Below, piece by piece: positions 25,580 through 38,426 of a stretch of 64,000 bases of DNA. How positions within the stretch are numbered: position 1 is the first letter of the stretch; every line of letters starts with the position of its first letter. The DNA is from Epichloe hybrida (Eukaryota; Ascomycota; Sordariomycetes; Hypocreales; Clavicipitaceae), in NCBI GenBank assembly GCA_019022495.1, contig JAFEKR010000008.1, positions 1,302,001-1,366,000 of the forward strand, written 5' to 3'. The notes below the pieces were generated by a model. The model was not told where the DNA came from. It ran no database searches and saw only the letters and a program-made list of their open reading frames with translations. Both the position numbers and the translations under genes were made by a program.

Positions 25580-25846
25580 TATTATAATTATATTTAAGGA
25601 GATATAAATAAAGTAAAGGCTAAGGTTCTTAGTTATAGCTAGAGAGCTATTACTTAGGGGTAAGTATATAAAGGTCTTAAACTCTAACCTTCTATATCTC
25701 TTATAGGCAGTCCTTATTTAAATACCCTACTACATGCACGTAGCTATCTAGCGGCTACTTAGTTATTTACGTAAGCTAAGGCTTACCTAAGGGCTCCATT
25801 ATGTGACCGTCCTATCCGCGACTCCCTGGCCTCCGTGCTCCTGACA
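25580..25846 (-). repeat. Gypsy A 5' LTR (267 bp)
   Basis: On the minus strand it runs from TGTCAGGAGC to TATAATA. It matches 60,602-60,868 of the plus-strand copy over the same length. The outer 120 bp stay GC-rich (GCGGATAGGACGG, GGAGCCC) and have largely escaped RIP. The inner border is judged from the shared TATAATA/AGTT step and may be off by a few bases. Confidence 0.78.
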
Positions 25847-28226
25847 AGTGCTATACCTTTAGCTTATTAGATATAGGCTTTAAAGTTAAGCTTAGGGTCT
25901 AGGGTAATACCTAGGATCTTATACTTCTCTAATAGTTTAATTTCCTAGTCCTTATAGTAAATTAAGTCTATAGGGGGGGGTGCTTTCTTTCCTAGCTTTA
26001 GAAAGTAAATTAGTTAGAATTTTATAGGGTTAAAGACTACCCTATAAGTCTAGGCCTATTTATTATAGATTTCTAGGGCTTTAGTAAGTGCTCTATATAT
26101 TTTCTCCTTACTTCCTTTAACTAGGATATTAGTATTATTAATCTATACTACTACTAGTCTAACTTCTTCTAGTTATTCTATAAGGGTTATATTAAAGAAT
26201 AGGAAGATTAGGGGAGATATTAGTAAGCCTTATAGAATACTAATTTATATAAGTAAAAGGTAGCCTTTATAGTTAGGGAGTTTAAGGGTAGTTAATCTAT
26301 TAGAGAGTAAGCTAGCTATAAATCTAAGGAGTTTGCCCCCTATTATTCTTATAGCTAAGTTATATAGCACTCTATTATAGGATACATTATTAAAGGCTAA
26401 GCTAAGGTCTAGGGACACTACAGTAGTATTCTTACCTTTTGCCTAGGCCTTATAGATATATTAGATAATTATATATAGTATATTATTAATTAATACTCCC
26501 TTTCTTCTACTATAGTAGAATTTAGGGAGAAGGTTATACTTATATATAATATACTAAAGCTAAGTAGTAATTACTACCTCTAGGATTTTACCTAGGGAGT
26601 TAAGTAAGGTAATAGGCTAGTATAACTTAGGTAATTCTAGGTCTTTTTTCCCTATTTTCTTAAGGGCTACTATTATTAAGGCTCTAAAGTGTTTTAGGTA
26701 GTAGCCTATATTAAGGTATATATTAAAGAGGGCTATGATTTTCTTAATCTAGTTTTTCCTAGGGTCTCTTAGGTCTATTTGCCCTATAGCCTCCTTTAGC
26801 ACTTTATTTAGGAGTTTATTTAGTCTAGAAGCTTTCTTAGTTACTAAGTAATATATTACCTCCCTAACTTCCTTCTCTATAATTAGGGGGAACTTAATAG
26901 GCTCTAGGTACTCCTTATATATATTTAATATATTTACCTCCTTTAGGGGAGAGAAAAAAGTAGCCCTTAGTGTTTCTATAATATTATAAGGGGTAATTAC
27001 TTTAGTGTTATCTAGTTTTATAAGAGAATTAATCCCTACTAGGGCTAATCTCTCTTAGCGTTATTAAGTCTAGTTTATAAGCTACTATAGTTTTTCTTTA
27101 CTTACTATAGCTTTTATTACCTACTCCCTATATCTAGTTATTCTCTATTTCTTAAGCTCTTTTTTATATTCTTTTCTTTTTTCTATATAGAGTTTATTAT
27201 TTTCCTAGGTATTATTTCTAGACTTTTACTAGTATAGAGATTAGCAGGCCTTATGGATTTCTATAAGCCTAGGGGTCTAGCCTAATTTACTATGCCCTAG
27301 CTTTAGTCTCTTAGTTTCTATAAATTTAGCTACTACTAACTAAAGCATCTTAATTACTATACTAGTATACCTATCTAGGTCTTTTAGTGTATTTAGGTTC
27401 ATAGGTAGTAGCATCTTACTAAGGAGGTTATAGAGTATATCTAAGTCTATTATAGCTTACTTATACACCACCCTTTCCTTTAGTTTAGGGAATACTTATA
27501 TTAGTATTATAATCTTAGATAATACTAGGCGGTAGTCTAACAGGTCTTTAAGGCCCTAGATTACACTATAGCTTATAGTATAAGCATTAGTAAAGATAAA
27601 ATTAATTACTAAGTCCCTTTAAATAACATTAGATCTATAGATCCTTAGTCTAGTAATAGTATCTTTTAGTGTTAGGTATTTAAGTTCTAGGGCTTCTATA
27701 AGGGTAATAAGGGCTATTCCCCTTAGGTTTTACTTTACTCCTATTTGCTATTTAAGGGAGTAAGTATTAAAGTCCCTTATAAGAATTATTATGTCTCCCC
27801 TAAATCCTCTATAAATCTTAAAGTATCTATCTATAGCGGTTATATTATTAGCCCTAGCTAGTAACTAGTAAGCGTTAATATAAAGGGTTTTTATAGTTTA
27901 GTTCTTAAATTTAATTACATAGATAAAGGCTAAGTTTTCCACTATTCTCTATAAGTCTTAGGGGATATATTTATAGATAAAGGTAGTAACTCTAGGGGAC
28001 TCTTCCTCTATTATAATAAGATAGAATTCCCTTATAACTCCCCTATAGGTAAGGCTATTATAAGTATTTTACTAGACCTCCTAGAAGCTAATAATATCTA
28101 GCTATCTAAAGTTAAATCCTAGTGTTTTTCTTAGGGCTACTATAGCTATTATCTAGGTATTAAAATTATTAGCATAGTTCTATTAGAGAAGTCTTAAGGG
28201 GGGGTTTTTAGATATTATAGTACTCT
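25847..28226 (-). pseudogene. LINE ORF2: endonuclease and reverse transcriptase (Tad1-like)
   Basis: Minus strand. It begins near 28,200 with an endonuclease-like start (VALRKTLGFNFR-LDIISF) and continues to a non-LTR reverse transcriptase at about 26,650-25,900. The motifs are RPITLLNSLGKILE near 26,610, a region equivalent to DLxxAFNNV near 26,390, IPQGSPxSP equivalents near 26,210, and the WxDD box seen as WINNTN near 26,130. The gene is cut at 25,847 by Gypsy A and at 28,226 by Gypsy C, so its RNase H end lies outside the window. Endonuclease plus this type of reverse transcriptase fits fungal Tad1-clade LINEs. Confidence 0.82.
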
Positions 28227-28417
28227 TGTGAGAACAAAGGGATAGCTAGGCAAGAGGTATAGGGGCGTTCGTATATTGACTGAAGCTTGCTAGGTCTAAG
28301 TGTGTTATACGTGCGAGTCGCTGACTTATAGCTAGTGGCTCGCTAGTATCACGTGGACCTAGCCCTACAGCGTAGTGCGCTAGTAAGGTATACCTATGTT
28401 ATAAGTAAGGCCTCACA
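28227..28417 (-). repeat. Gypsy C outer 3' LTR (191 bp)
   Basis: Starts TGTGAGAAC and ends GCCTCACA. Matches 41,203-41,393 in length and sequence. It contains an intact CACGTG at 28,350-28,355. The adjacent internal sequence on the minus strand is a purine tract (GTAAGGGGATAAT), as expected before a 3' LTR. Confidence 0.9.
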
Positions 28418-28633
28418 ATTATCCCCTTACTTATAGCTAGGCTCCTAAATAGCTTTCCCTAGCCTTAATATAGCTATTTGCTAACTAGCTAATAATAAAA
28501 ATAATAACAAATAAATTAGTTAGCTTTATAATATAAATTTTATTATAACTTACTATTACATTACTCCCTTTTCCTCCTTATAACTCTAGACTATTCTAAT
28601 TAATTTTAATTAGACTTTATTTACCCTAACTTA

Positions 28634-29640
28634 TTGCATACCTATCCTCACTATTTTGTTATAAAAGCTAACGCTATTTGCTTCTATAAGTGCTCTTATA
28701 TATATTACTTATACACTAGCTATACTAACTTTAAGAGGCACTTACTAATTAAGGCTACTTTACTAAGGATTATATATAGTTTTCCTTATTCTTTACTTAG
28801 GAGTAGCACTACTAGGGATAAGTAGTTAAAGTATTATCTCTAATATAACAAGCATAGTAATACCTATAAGATAGTAAGTTACTTAGTATTCTATTACTAT
28901 ATACTTCTAACTTACTAACTTTTCTATACTAGGCTATAGTAATAATAGCTAGTAACTTTTCTAACCTAATAGTTATTTATAAGTAAGTATAAGCCCTTAT
29001 AAGCACTACTATTTCCGCCCTAAATAAAGAGAGTATTAGTATTTTTTTAGAGAAGACTTACTATAGCTTTACTAAGTATATCCTTAATTTAGTTATAGGA
29101 TTTAACTATATAAACACCTTACACTATATTACCTTTAGGTTAACTAGTGCTATAAAGGTATATTAAGTCTATTAAATCCTAACCTAATTACTTATTATTT
29201 GCTAACCTTTCTATATAGGCCGCCTCTATTTCTTACTAGAGCTATCTAGTTTCTTAGTAGTAGTTATAAGTTGCCTTAGTAGCCGCGGCCCTATTCCTCT
29301 CTCTTCTAGTTTACCCTTAGCTTTTTATTATCTATTTACTAGGGCTTTACTAATATTTTAATAGGAGGACCTAGAGGATGCTATAGCTATATAGGAAGCA
29401 TGTATAGTTCTTTAGCTTTATTTATTAAATCTAGGCTACATTACCTAGGCTATAGTAGTACACCGCTTTTTCTATACTATAGAGGAGGTAATTTAGGCTA
29501 ATAAGAATAAGGTAAAGTATAGGTTTATTAATAGTAAGGTTATCTCCTATCTAGGGGCTATAATAAAGGGTTTTCTAGTTACTTTACCTACGCTTTAGGT
29601 GCTATTTCCTTTGTTTTTTTATAATATAATATAGGCCTCT
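28634..29640 (+). pseudogene. Antisense reading frame of Gypsy C (outer copy), unknown protein
   Basis: On the strand opposite pol, between the 3' LTR and the chromodomain end. The first 63 codons are open (28,634-28,825, containing SYIYYLYTSYTNFKRHL). After stops it continues with SNTYKIVSYL, then in another frame with LNLVIGFNYINTLHYITF. The same protein-level pattern occurs in the inner copy (32,500-33,500: SYIYYLRIGYADFKK, SNTYEIVSTL, LNLILGFNYANIAYYISF), although the DNA has diverged strongly. Codon comparison shows synonymous changes (TTA/CTG, TCT/TCC), so the plus strand was the coding one. The Tyr residues near the start may be RIP-altered Cys of a small zinc finger (speculative). Function unknown. 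Confidence 0.55.
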
Positions 29641-29739
29641 AGGTAGAATTTTTAGGTAACTAATAATATTAAGCCTTTACTATAGTAATATTATTCCTTA
29701 GTGCTTATGATTTACTTATAACTTACTATGCTTCCTCCT

Positions 29740-32022
29740 TATTTTACTTTAATAGAAAGCCTAAATTACGTGTTAAGCGCCTTCTATATCTTTTACTATT
29801 ACTTATTAATTATATTTGCTTAGCTAACCCTTCTATTTTACTAGGTATTTATTACCTTTATAAGTCTTCCTATAATCCTTAACTTCTTTAACTTTAAATT
29901 TATTATCTTTATCTTTAAGGTCTAGCATTAGTATTTCTTTATTTATAGTGTCTTTCTAGTAATTCCATAGCTTTAATAGACTAATGTAGAATACGTTATA
30001 TAGTTAACTATACTTATTAGGTAGCGCCAGTTAGTATGCTTATTTGCCCATAGTGTTAAGTATCTAAAACAGCCTAATAAATCTAGGGGTTAGCTTCTAT
30101 TTTACATCCTTAAGTCTAATATTCTTTACTAATAGTAGTACTAAGTCTCCTCTTTTTAAGGTTAATAGCTAGTGTTATTAGTTATAATACTTTGCCTATG
30201 CTTTAGTAGCTCTTGCCTAGTTATATGCTAGCTTCTCCCTAACCTTATATAGCTTTTATACGCGCACATAGGCTTCTAGGACCTCCCCCTCCTTACTCTT
30301 ACCCTTAAGAGCTAAATAAAACTTAGGTAAATAGCCTATAAGAGTGTAGTTAGGGGAGTAACCTATTATCCTATTAATAGTATTATTACACGCGAATTAA
30401 GCTATTATAAGTAGCTTTAGCTATAGCTATTAGTTTTCTTTAATAAAGTATTATAGGTAATATTTAAGCACTTAGTTTATTCTCTTTATTTACCTATTAG
30501 TTTAGGGGTAAAACGCTATTAAAAGCCTATACTTTACGTATAATAGGTAACATATATCTAACTAGAATTTGCTTATAAACACTAATTCTCTATTAGATAT
30601 AATACCCTCTAGCGCCCTAAATTAAAGCTTAATCTCCTTATAGAATAGCTCTGCTAATTTAGCTATGTTAATTATAGTTTATATAGGGAGGAAGATAGAG
30701 TACTTAGTAAATTAGTTTATAATTACTAGGATTATGTTAGTTCCTTAGTCACCTAGCTATACTAGTGGTAATTCTATAATAAAATCTATTAAGATTTCTG
30801 CTTATAGTTACCTTAGTATTAGTAGTAATTTAAGGCTTCTATATAGGTAGTGCCTCCTAGCTACTATATACTAGTATACTTTATAGCTAGATATATAGTC
30901 TAAAACAGCTTTACTTATTACTAGCTACTAATAGTAATATTTTAGTAGTTTAAGAGTATATTTAGTCCTAAAGTAACTTACTAATGGATTATTATAGTGT
31001 AGCTATAGAAGCTCCTATTATAAGATAGGCTCCTGCGGAATAACTACCTAGTCTTTATATATTAGGAGGCCCCTTATGCTATATAACTATAGACTAGCTT
31101 TTCCCCTCCCTTTTACTTAGGAGTTAACCTTACCTCCGTGCTTTTATAAATCTAAATCTTAGTCCTATACCTTTTATAGTAGTTATGCTAATGGTTTATT
31201 TACTATAAATTAGTAGGGATTTAGTAATATAATAGCCCCCTAAATTACTTATACTATACTAATATCTTAAATATATACTACCTTCTCCTTAAAATTACTT
31301 TTATTTAGCTAACCTATTACTAGATCTATAGTAGCTAACTAGCCTTCTACCTAGGTTACTCTTACCTTAGTAGGTTCTAAGACTAGTATTATACTATAAC
31401 TTCTTTAATATATTAGTACTTCTTCTTCTACTATAAAGATATCTACTATTTTCCTTTAAAGCTTTAGTAAGAGTGCCCTATTTAATATAAGTTTACCCTT
31501 ATAATTAGACTTTCTTAATAGTATATTTGTGGGGTTACTCTTCCTTAGTCTATGCTTAATTATAAAATAGAAAGGGTAGAGGAATATATACTATTATACC
31601 TATCTTCTATTTAGCTTCTACTACCTTATAAAGGTCTATAAGTTATAATAGTCTAATAAGACCTCTATAGGTATCTCTACGCCTTTAATATAATATCACT
31701 AGTGTTTAAATGACTTTACTATAGCAAGTAACTCTTAATTAGCTATACTATAGTTACGTTTAGTGTCTATAAACTTCCTTAACTAAAAGGCCACTAGATA
31801 CTAATAACCCTTATTATCCTACTAAGATAGGATTCCTACTATTATAAAAATCAAGGTATCTATCTTAATACACACTACTTAACTCAGGTTATAGTATTAG
31901 AGTAAAGGCGCTTACTAAAAGGCATCTTTTAGCTAGTTAAATACTAACCGCTTCTTTTCTCTAAATATAAACCTCCTAGTCTAGATGCCATTTTAACTAC
32001 CCTTTATTAGCACATAAAGAGG
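29740..32022 (-). pseudogene. Gypsy C outer pol, second half: RNase H, integrase, chromodomain
   Basis: Minus-strand continuation of the reverse transcriptase at 38,634-39,600, cut by the inner copy. It is roughly 90 percent identical (by eye) to 33,570-35,860 of the inner copy. The C-terminal chromodomain lies at about 29,930-29,750. RIP stops throughout. Confidence 0.78.
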
Positions 32023-32027
32023 TGCTA

Positions 32028-32229
32028 TGTGAGAACAAAGGGATAGCTAGGCAAGAGGTATAGGGGCGTTCGTATATTAACTAAAGCTTGCTAGGTCTAA
32101 GTGTGTTATGCGTGCGAGTCGCTAACTTATAGGTAGTAGCTTGCTAGTATCACGTGAACCTAGCCCTAGGGCGTGGTATGCCTACCTAGTAGTGTACTAG
32201 CGTGCTAGTATTATAAGTAGGGCCTTATA
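32028..32229 (-). repeat. Gypsy C inner 3' LTR (202 bp)
   Basis: Starts TGTGAGAAC and ends GCCTTATA (GCCTCACA before RIP). It is followed inwards on the minus strand by the purine tract AAGTAAGGGGGTAAT, the expected polypurine tract for minus-strand orientation. Confidence 0.92.
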
Positions 32230-32499
32230 ATTACCCCCTTACTTTTAGCTAGGCTCCTAAATAGCTTTTGGTAAGTACTATATAGCTATTTACTAAGTAG
32301 TAGCTATATTAAAATAATAATAAATAATATTAGTATTTAAGTATAAATTCACCTGTAACTCCCTATTATATTACTAACTTTTCCCTTTCTTATCTATAGT
32401 AAACTTTTCCTTAGATACTATTATATTATTAGTTACTATAACTTTACCTTTACTACTTGCCTTATTATTAGAATAGAATTAAATAGGGAAAGCATTAAG

Positions 32500-33500
32500 A
32501 GTATTATTATTATAGCTATCCCTAATATCTATTTAAGAGGATATTCCTATATATATTATCTGCGCATAGGTTATGCAGACTTTAAGAAAAATCCTCTAGC
32601 TAAGCCTAATATCCCTTAGATTAACTATTAATTCCCTAGCGCACTAACTGCTATTATTAAAGGGAAACATTCAAAGCGTTATATCTAGTGTGTTAAACGT
32701 AGTAATACTTACGAGATAGTAAGTACATTATATTCTTTGCTCTTTCAGTCCCTAATCGCCTATATCTCTCTAGGTAATGCTAACTATATAAGGGGATTTT
32801 CTAGATCTTCTTACTACCCTTAATTAGGTAAAAACTTTAATAGACGCTCTAAGCAATTAGGACCCTAATAACCCTAATGATTATATGTTTTCTAAGGTAA
32901 CTTACTGCTATTTTGGCACCTATTATCTAAACCTTATTTTAGGGTTTAATTACGCTAATATAGCTTATTATATTTCCTTTAGTTTAACTAGGGCTACTAA
33001 GGTCTATTAGGTATATTTTGTTATATATTCTCTAGACCTTTGCTTACTCCCTAGGTAAGCTGCTTTAGCCGCGTATAATTAGTATATTATTTTACGCTAG
33101 TAACTTTTAGTTACTATGTATCCTACCCCTGCCCTAGGGATTATAAGTTATTACTCCTCCTTTGCTACTTATTTGCTAACTTTTATAGCTAAACTATACT
33201 ATATATTATAATTCCTAGAAGAGAAAAATAACTTTATAGCTATAATATTATAATCTAGGATTCATGCCCTAGGGGGTAGTAAAGCACTAGTTTTTCTAGG
33301 TAATAAAGGTAGTGGTTTAGAAGGATAAGAGCGAGGGCGCTAAGTACCTCCTTTATAATAGCGTTATTTTAATATATAAGGGGGCAACTATAGAAGGGTT
33401 TCCTATAAGACTCCCCTCCTTATAAGTATTTTTTCTTTTATTATTTAGTAAATAGTCTAATAAGGGTTTTAATTAGAGTGTAATAGTAGCTAACAAGGCT
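32500..33500 (+). pseudogene. Antisense reading frame of Gypsy C (inner copy), unknown protein
   Basis: Plus-strand relic between 3' LTR and pol end. It includes the readable stretch SYIYYLRIGYADFKKNPLA, then SNTYEIVSTLYS. In the next frame it has NDYMFSKVTYCYFGTYYLNL followed by GFNYANIAYYISFSLTRAT and SLDLCLLPR. It matches the outer copy (28,634-29,640) in order and spacing through the first two thirds; the last third does not align. The frame change between the blocks suggests an indel or a lost intron. No known domain recognised. Confidence 0.55.
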
Positions 33501-33569
33501 AGGCCTTTTTTATAATTACCTTATCCCTTATTACTTATAACTTAATTATATCTTACTATGCTTTTTACT

Positions 33570-36500
33570 TGTTTTGCTTTAATAGAAAGCTTAAATTACG
33601 CGTTAAGCGCCTTCTATATTTTCTAACACTACTTATTAATTATATTTGCTTAGCTAGCCCTTCTATTTTACTAGGTATTCGTTACCTTTACGTATCTTCC
33701 TATAATCCCTAACTTCTTTAACTTTAAACTTATTATTATTATCTTTAAGGTCTAGTATTAGTATATCCTTATCTAGGGCGTCTTCCTAGCGATTCTATAG
33801 CTCTAATAGGCTAATGTAAAACACGTTATATAGTTAGCTATACTTATTAGGTAGCGCTAGTTAGTACGCTTATTTACCTATAGCATTAAGTATCTAAAAT
33901 AGCCTAATAAATCTTAGGTTTAGCTTCTATTTTGCGTCCTTAAGCCTAATATTCTTCGCTAATAGTAGTACTAAGTCTCCTCTTTTTAAGGTTATTAGCT
34001 AATGTCTCTAGTTATAGTACTTTACCTACGCTTTAGTAGCCCTTACCTAGTTATATACTAGTTTCTCCCTAACCTTATATAGCTTTTTAATATATATATA
34101 AGCCTCTAGGACCTCCCCCTCTATGCTTTTACCCTTAAGAGTAAGGTAAAACTTAGGTAAATAGCCTATAAGAGCGTAGTTAGGGGAGTAGCCTATTATC
34201 CTATTAATAGCATTATTATATATAAATTAGGCTATTAGGAGTAGCTTTAGCTATAGTTATTAGTTCTCTTTAATAAAACATTATAAGTAATACTTAAGCA
34301 CCTAATTTATCCTCTCTATCTACCTATTAGTTTAGGGGTAAAACGCTGTTAAAAGCCTTCGCTTTATATATAACTAGTAATATACCTCTAACTAGAATTA
34401 GCTTATAAATACTAACCCTCTATTAGACACAATGCCCTCTAGCGCTCTAAATTATAGCTTAATCTCCTTATAAAATAACTTTACTAATTTAGCTACGTTA
34501 ATTATAGTCTTTATAGGAAGGAAGACAGAGTACTTAGTAAATTAGTCTATAATTACTAGGATTACGTTAGTTTCTTGCTTGCCTAGCCGCACTAGTAGCA
34601 AACCTATAATAAAGTCTATTAAGATCTCTGCCTATAGTTACCTTAGTATTAGTAGTAATTTAAGGCTTCTATAGGGGCAGTGCTATCTTACTATAACACG
34701 CTAGCATACTCTGTAGCTAGATATATAGTCTAAAATAGCTTTACTTATTACTAGCTACTAATAGTAATATTTTAGTAGCTCTAGAGTGTATTTAGTCCTA
34801 AAGTAACCTACTAATAGATTATTATAGTATAGCTATAAAAGCTCCTATTATAAGATAGGCTCCTATAAAACAACTACCTAGTCTTTGTATATTAGGAGGC
34901 CCCTTACGCTACGTAACTATAAACTAGCTTTTCCCCTCCCTTTTACTTAGGAGTTAACCTTACCTCTATACTTTTATAAATCTAAATCTTAGTCCTATGC
35001 CTTCTATAGTAATTATACTAATGGTTTATTTACTACGGATTAGTAAGGATTTAGTAATATAATAGCCCCCTAAATTACTTATACTATACTAATATCTTAA
35101 ACACATACTACCTTCTCCTTAAAATTACCCTTATTTAGCTAACCTATCACCGGATTTACAGTAGCTAACTAGCCTTTTACCTAGGCTACTCTTACCTTAG
35201 TAAGTTCTAAGACTAGTATTATACTATAACTTCTTTAATATATTAGTACTTCTTCTTCTACTATAAAGATATTTACTATCTTCCTTTAAAGCTCTAGTAA
35301 GAGCGCCTTATTTAACATAGGTTTACCCTTATAATTAGACTTTCTTAATAGTATATCTATAGGGTTACTCTTCCCTAGTCTATACTTAATTATAAAATAG
35401 AAAGGGCAGAGGAATATATACTATTATACTTATTTTCTATTTAGCTTCTACTACCTTATAAAGGTCTATAGGTTATAATAGTCTAATAGGACCTCTATAG
35501 GTATCTCTATGCCTTTAATATAATATTACTAGTGTTTAAATAACTTTACTATAGTAAGTAGCTCTTAATTAGCTATGCTATAGTTATATTTAGCGTTTAT
35601 AAACTTCCTTAACTAAAAGGCTACTAAATACTAATGGCCCTTATTATCTTACTAAGATAGGATTCCTACTATTATAAAAATTAAGGTATTTATCTTAATA
35701 CACACTACCTAACTTAGGTTATAGTGTTAAAGTAAAGGCGCTTACTAAAAGGCATCTTTTAGCTAGTTAAATGCTAACCACTCCTTTTCTCTAAATATAA
35801 ACCTCCTAGTTTAGATGCTATTTTAACTGCCCTTTATTAACATATGAAGAGGTGCTGTAATTCTAAAGTATCTATAAATAAACTATTAGTAAAAGTTATA
35901 AAACCTAAGAAATAACTATATATCCTTAAAACTTATTAGCTTCTTCTATTCTCTAATTATATTAACCTAGTAAGTATCTATTAATATCCTATTAATAGAG
36001 AGAATAAACCCTAGGAATTCTACTAATTCCTTATAGAAAGAGCACTTAGAGGGTTTTATATATAACTCCACTAACCTTATGTATTTAAGGACTTACTTAA
36101 TATATTTAGTATACTTCTCCTTTATCTTAGAGAAGATTAAGATATTATCTAGATATACTATATAAATAGTGTTAACTAGCCTATGTAGTGCTTTATAAAT
36201 ATAACTCTAGAAAGTAGCTAGGGTATTTATTAACCTAAAAGGTATTATAAGGTACTTATAGTGCCTATAACGTGTGTGAAAAGCTATCTTCTATTTATTA
36301 CCTTCTTTAATGTAAATTTAGTAGTACGCGTCCTTAATATTAATCTTAGAAAAGAAACAGGCCCCTTAGCATTAATTAAGAATCTCTAAAGTCAGGGGGA
36401 GAGCATAGCGATTCTTCTATATTACCTTATTAAGTTCTTAATAGTTAACGCATAGCTATAGTATTCTATCCTTCTTTAGTATAAATAGGATAGGCGCGCT

Positions 36501-36830
36501 CGCTAGGCTCTTCAAGGGTCTTATCTAGCCTTTCTTTAGGTTATTATTAATATATTCCTAGAGCTCCCTAAGTTTACTTTAGGAGAGAGGATAGATTAGT
36601 CTATATAGGGGTGTAGCTCCTAGTATAAGATTAATTATATGGTTAGTTAACTTCTTTAATAGAAGGCTCCCTACCTTATCTAATATAAATATATCTTTAA
36701 ATTCGTATAGTTCCTCTAGGATATCTTTAATAGTTCTATATGCTTTTGCCTTCTCTTTATCTTTAAGAGGGATAAACTTATCTTCTATTACGCTTATAAT
36801 AGTATATATAATTATCTTATTACACATTAC
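33570..36830 (-). pseudogene. Gypsy C inner pol: RT, RNase H, integrase, chromodomain
   Basis: Starts with an 82-codon open stretch (36,579-36,827) equivalent to the linker before the reverse transcriptase (LTNHIINLILGATPLYRLIY). The reverse transcriptase has AGAPILFIPKKD near 36,490, YLDD seen as YLDN at about 36,145-36,165, and VEFLGFILS near 36,030. RNase H and integrase follow to about 33,900. The chromodomain is at about 33,780-33,580 (KFKVKEVRDYRKIRKGNEY, then LVKQKG). Damaged by RIP-type stops. Confidence 0.87.
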
Positions 36831-36839
36831 CTTTATAAA

Positions 36840-38426
36840 CTTATAGGGAGTTAGTAGTAAAAAGGCTACCTTTCTCTTTTTAAACTACTATTCTTATAAG
36901 TATAAGCAAAGATATATATATTCTTCTATAAGCATGTGTATTCTAATTAATATAGGGCTTCCCTTTGCTCTTAGGTCCCTATTAATAGCTATATATAGTA
37001 ACTTAAGGTCTTTCTCTTTGCCTTATAAATCTTTAATTAAAATAAGCACCTTATAGACACTATATTAAGGGACTATTAGAGCCCCTACTACCTTTAAGAT
37101 AAGTGTTATAGCCTTAGCCTAATTAAGCTTATAAGTCTATATAAATTAAGCGCTTATAATATTAATCTTAGCGTAACTATTAAGATCCGCTACTGTTTTA
37201 ATATCTTTATGCCTATGAATAGTAACTAGTATATAAAATTAGCGTCCTACTAGTACCCTAGTGTCTAAGGTAAAGGTAAGGGCTTTTACTTCTACCTCTA
37301 GGAGTTTTCCTAGCCCTCTTGCTAGTCTTTCCTTAGCTTATTATAATTATAAATAATATACTCTATGCTACTATAATTAAAGCACTATCTTCTTCCTTAT
37401 AGTCTATTATTATTTAGATAGGTAGCTAGGGTCTTTTCCTTATCCTTATCCTTATCTCTTTAGTCCTTATTTAGCTAATACCCTTATAGGGAGTTATATC
37501 TTTAGTGTTAAGCTACCTTATATAGCCCTTTCTCTTCTAAATTATTTAGCTTTTACTTATTCTTTAATATTACCTCCTAGAATTACTAGGTAAGTTATAT
37601 AATATTTTCTTATGTTAGACTAGTAATATTTGTATATAGGTTAATATAATCTTATAAGTTAGGAAGTAATTTTATAAAGAATATAAGAGTATAAGTCTTT
37701 TCTAGAGTGTGTTCTAGGTGTTTCTCTAGCGAATCCAAGTAAATACTAAACTTAATAAGACTCTAGCCCTCCTTTTGCTTTATGTTTTCTAGTTATATAG
37801 CTATTTATGTATTATAACTTACGGAGTCTTTAAGTAGCGTAAGGGTCTAGTCTTAGAACTTATTCTAGTTATCCTTAGGATAATCCTAACTATTAGCTAG
37901 TTATTCTTTAATATATTAGTCCTATCTAGCCTAATAGTTTATATATATATAGTTAAGTATAAAGAGAATCTTTTAGTTATCCTAGTAATACTTCTTCTTT
38001 GCCCCCTTAAAGGTATAGTTAAGGTTATTAAGCTATATCTTATACTTCTATAGGTTTATAAGGTATTAGAGTTCTATAATATTTTAGACCTTAACTTCTT
38101 AGCTACTAAGGCTTAAGGATAAACTATTCTTTTAGCCCCTTTTTACTAGTTCTCTATAAGATTATATTAAGTTAGTAAGCTCCTTTTCTTAATCCTATAG
38201 TTCCTTAAGTTACTTAAGCTAGGTAATTCACTCCCTAATTACTACCTCTTTTACTACTATAGTAAAGGGTATAGCTTTAGATAAGGTTATAAAACATAGT
38301 ATATTCCTAGCTATAGTATTACTATTATCTAGCTAATCCTAAGTAATATATAGCATAGTTCTAGTGGATTAGGTTATTCTCCCCCTTATATTACTCTTAG
38401 GTAGCTAGTAGAAGAAGCTTTAGATT
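36840..38426 (-). pseudogene. Gypsy C inner gag and protease region
   Basis: Between 5' LTR and reverse transcriptase linker, nearly identical to 39,610-41,200 of the outer copy. Position implies gag and protease. I could not pin down a zinc knuckle or an active-site DTG. Confidence 0.5.

Larger units (their letters stand above)
1..25846 (-). mobile_element. Gypsy A: Ty3/Gypsy chromovirus relic, split by three later insertions
   Basis: A Ty3/Gypsy element read on the minus strand. Its pieces are 25,846-23,719 (5' LTR, gag, protease), 21,703-20,378 (reverse transcriptase), 13,556-12,973 (RNase H side) and 2,282-1 (integrase, chromodomain). Removing the hAT (21,704-23,718), Copia (13,557-20,377) and Gypsy B (2,283-12,972) insertions, with one copy of each target duplication, joins the pieces into one gag-pol order. 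The reading frame continues across the Gypsy B junction, where KQRKHPLK spans it. Almost all stops are of the kind RIP makes (CAG, CAA, CGA or TGG turned to TAG, TAA or TGA). The element is inserted in the LINE at 25,847. I do not find its 3' LTR in positions 1-640, so it is cut by the window edge or lost. A sister copy lies at 60,602-63,259. Confidence 0.85.
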
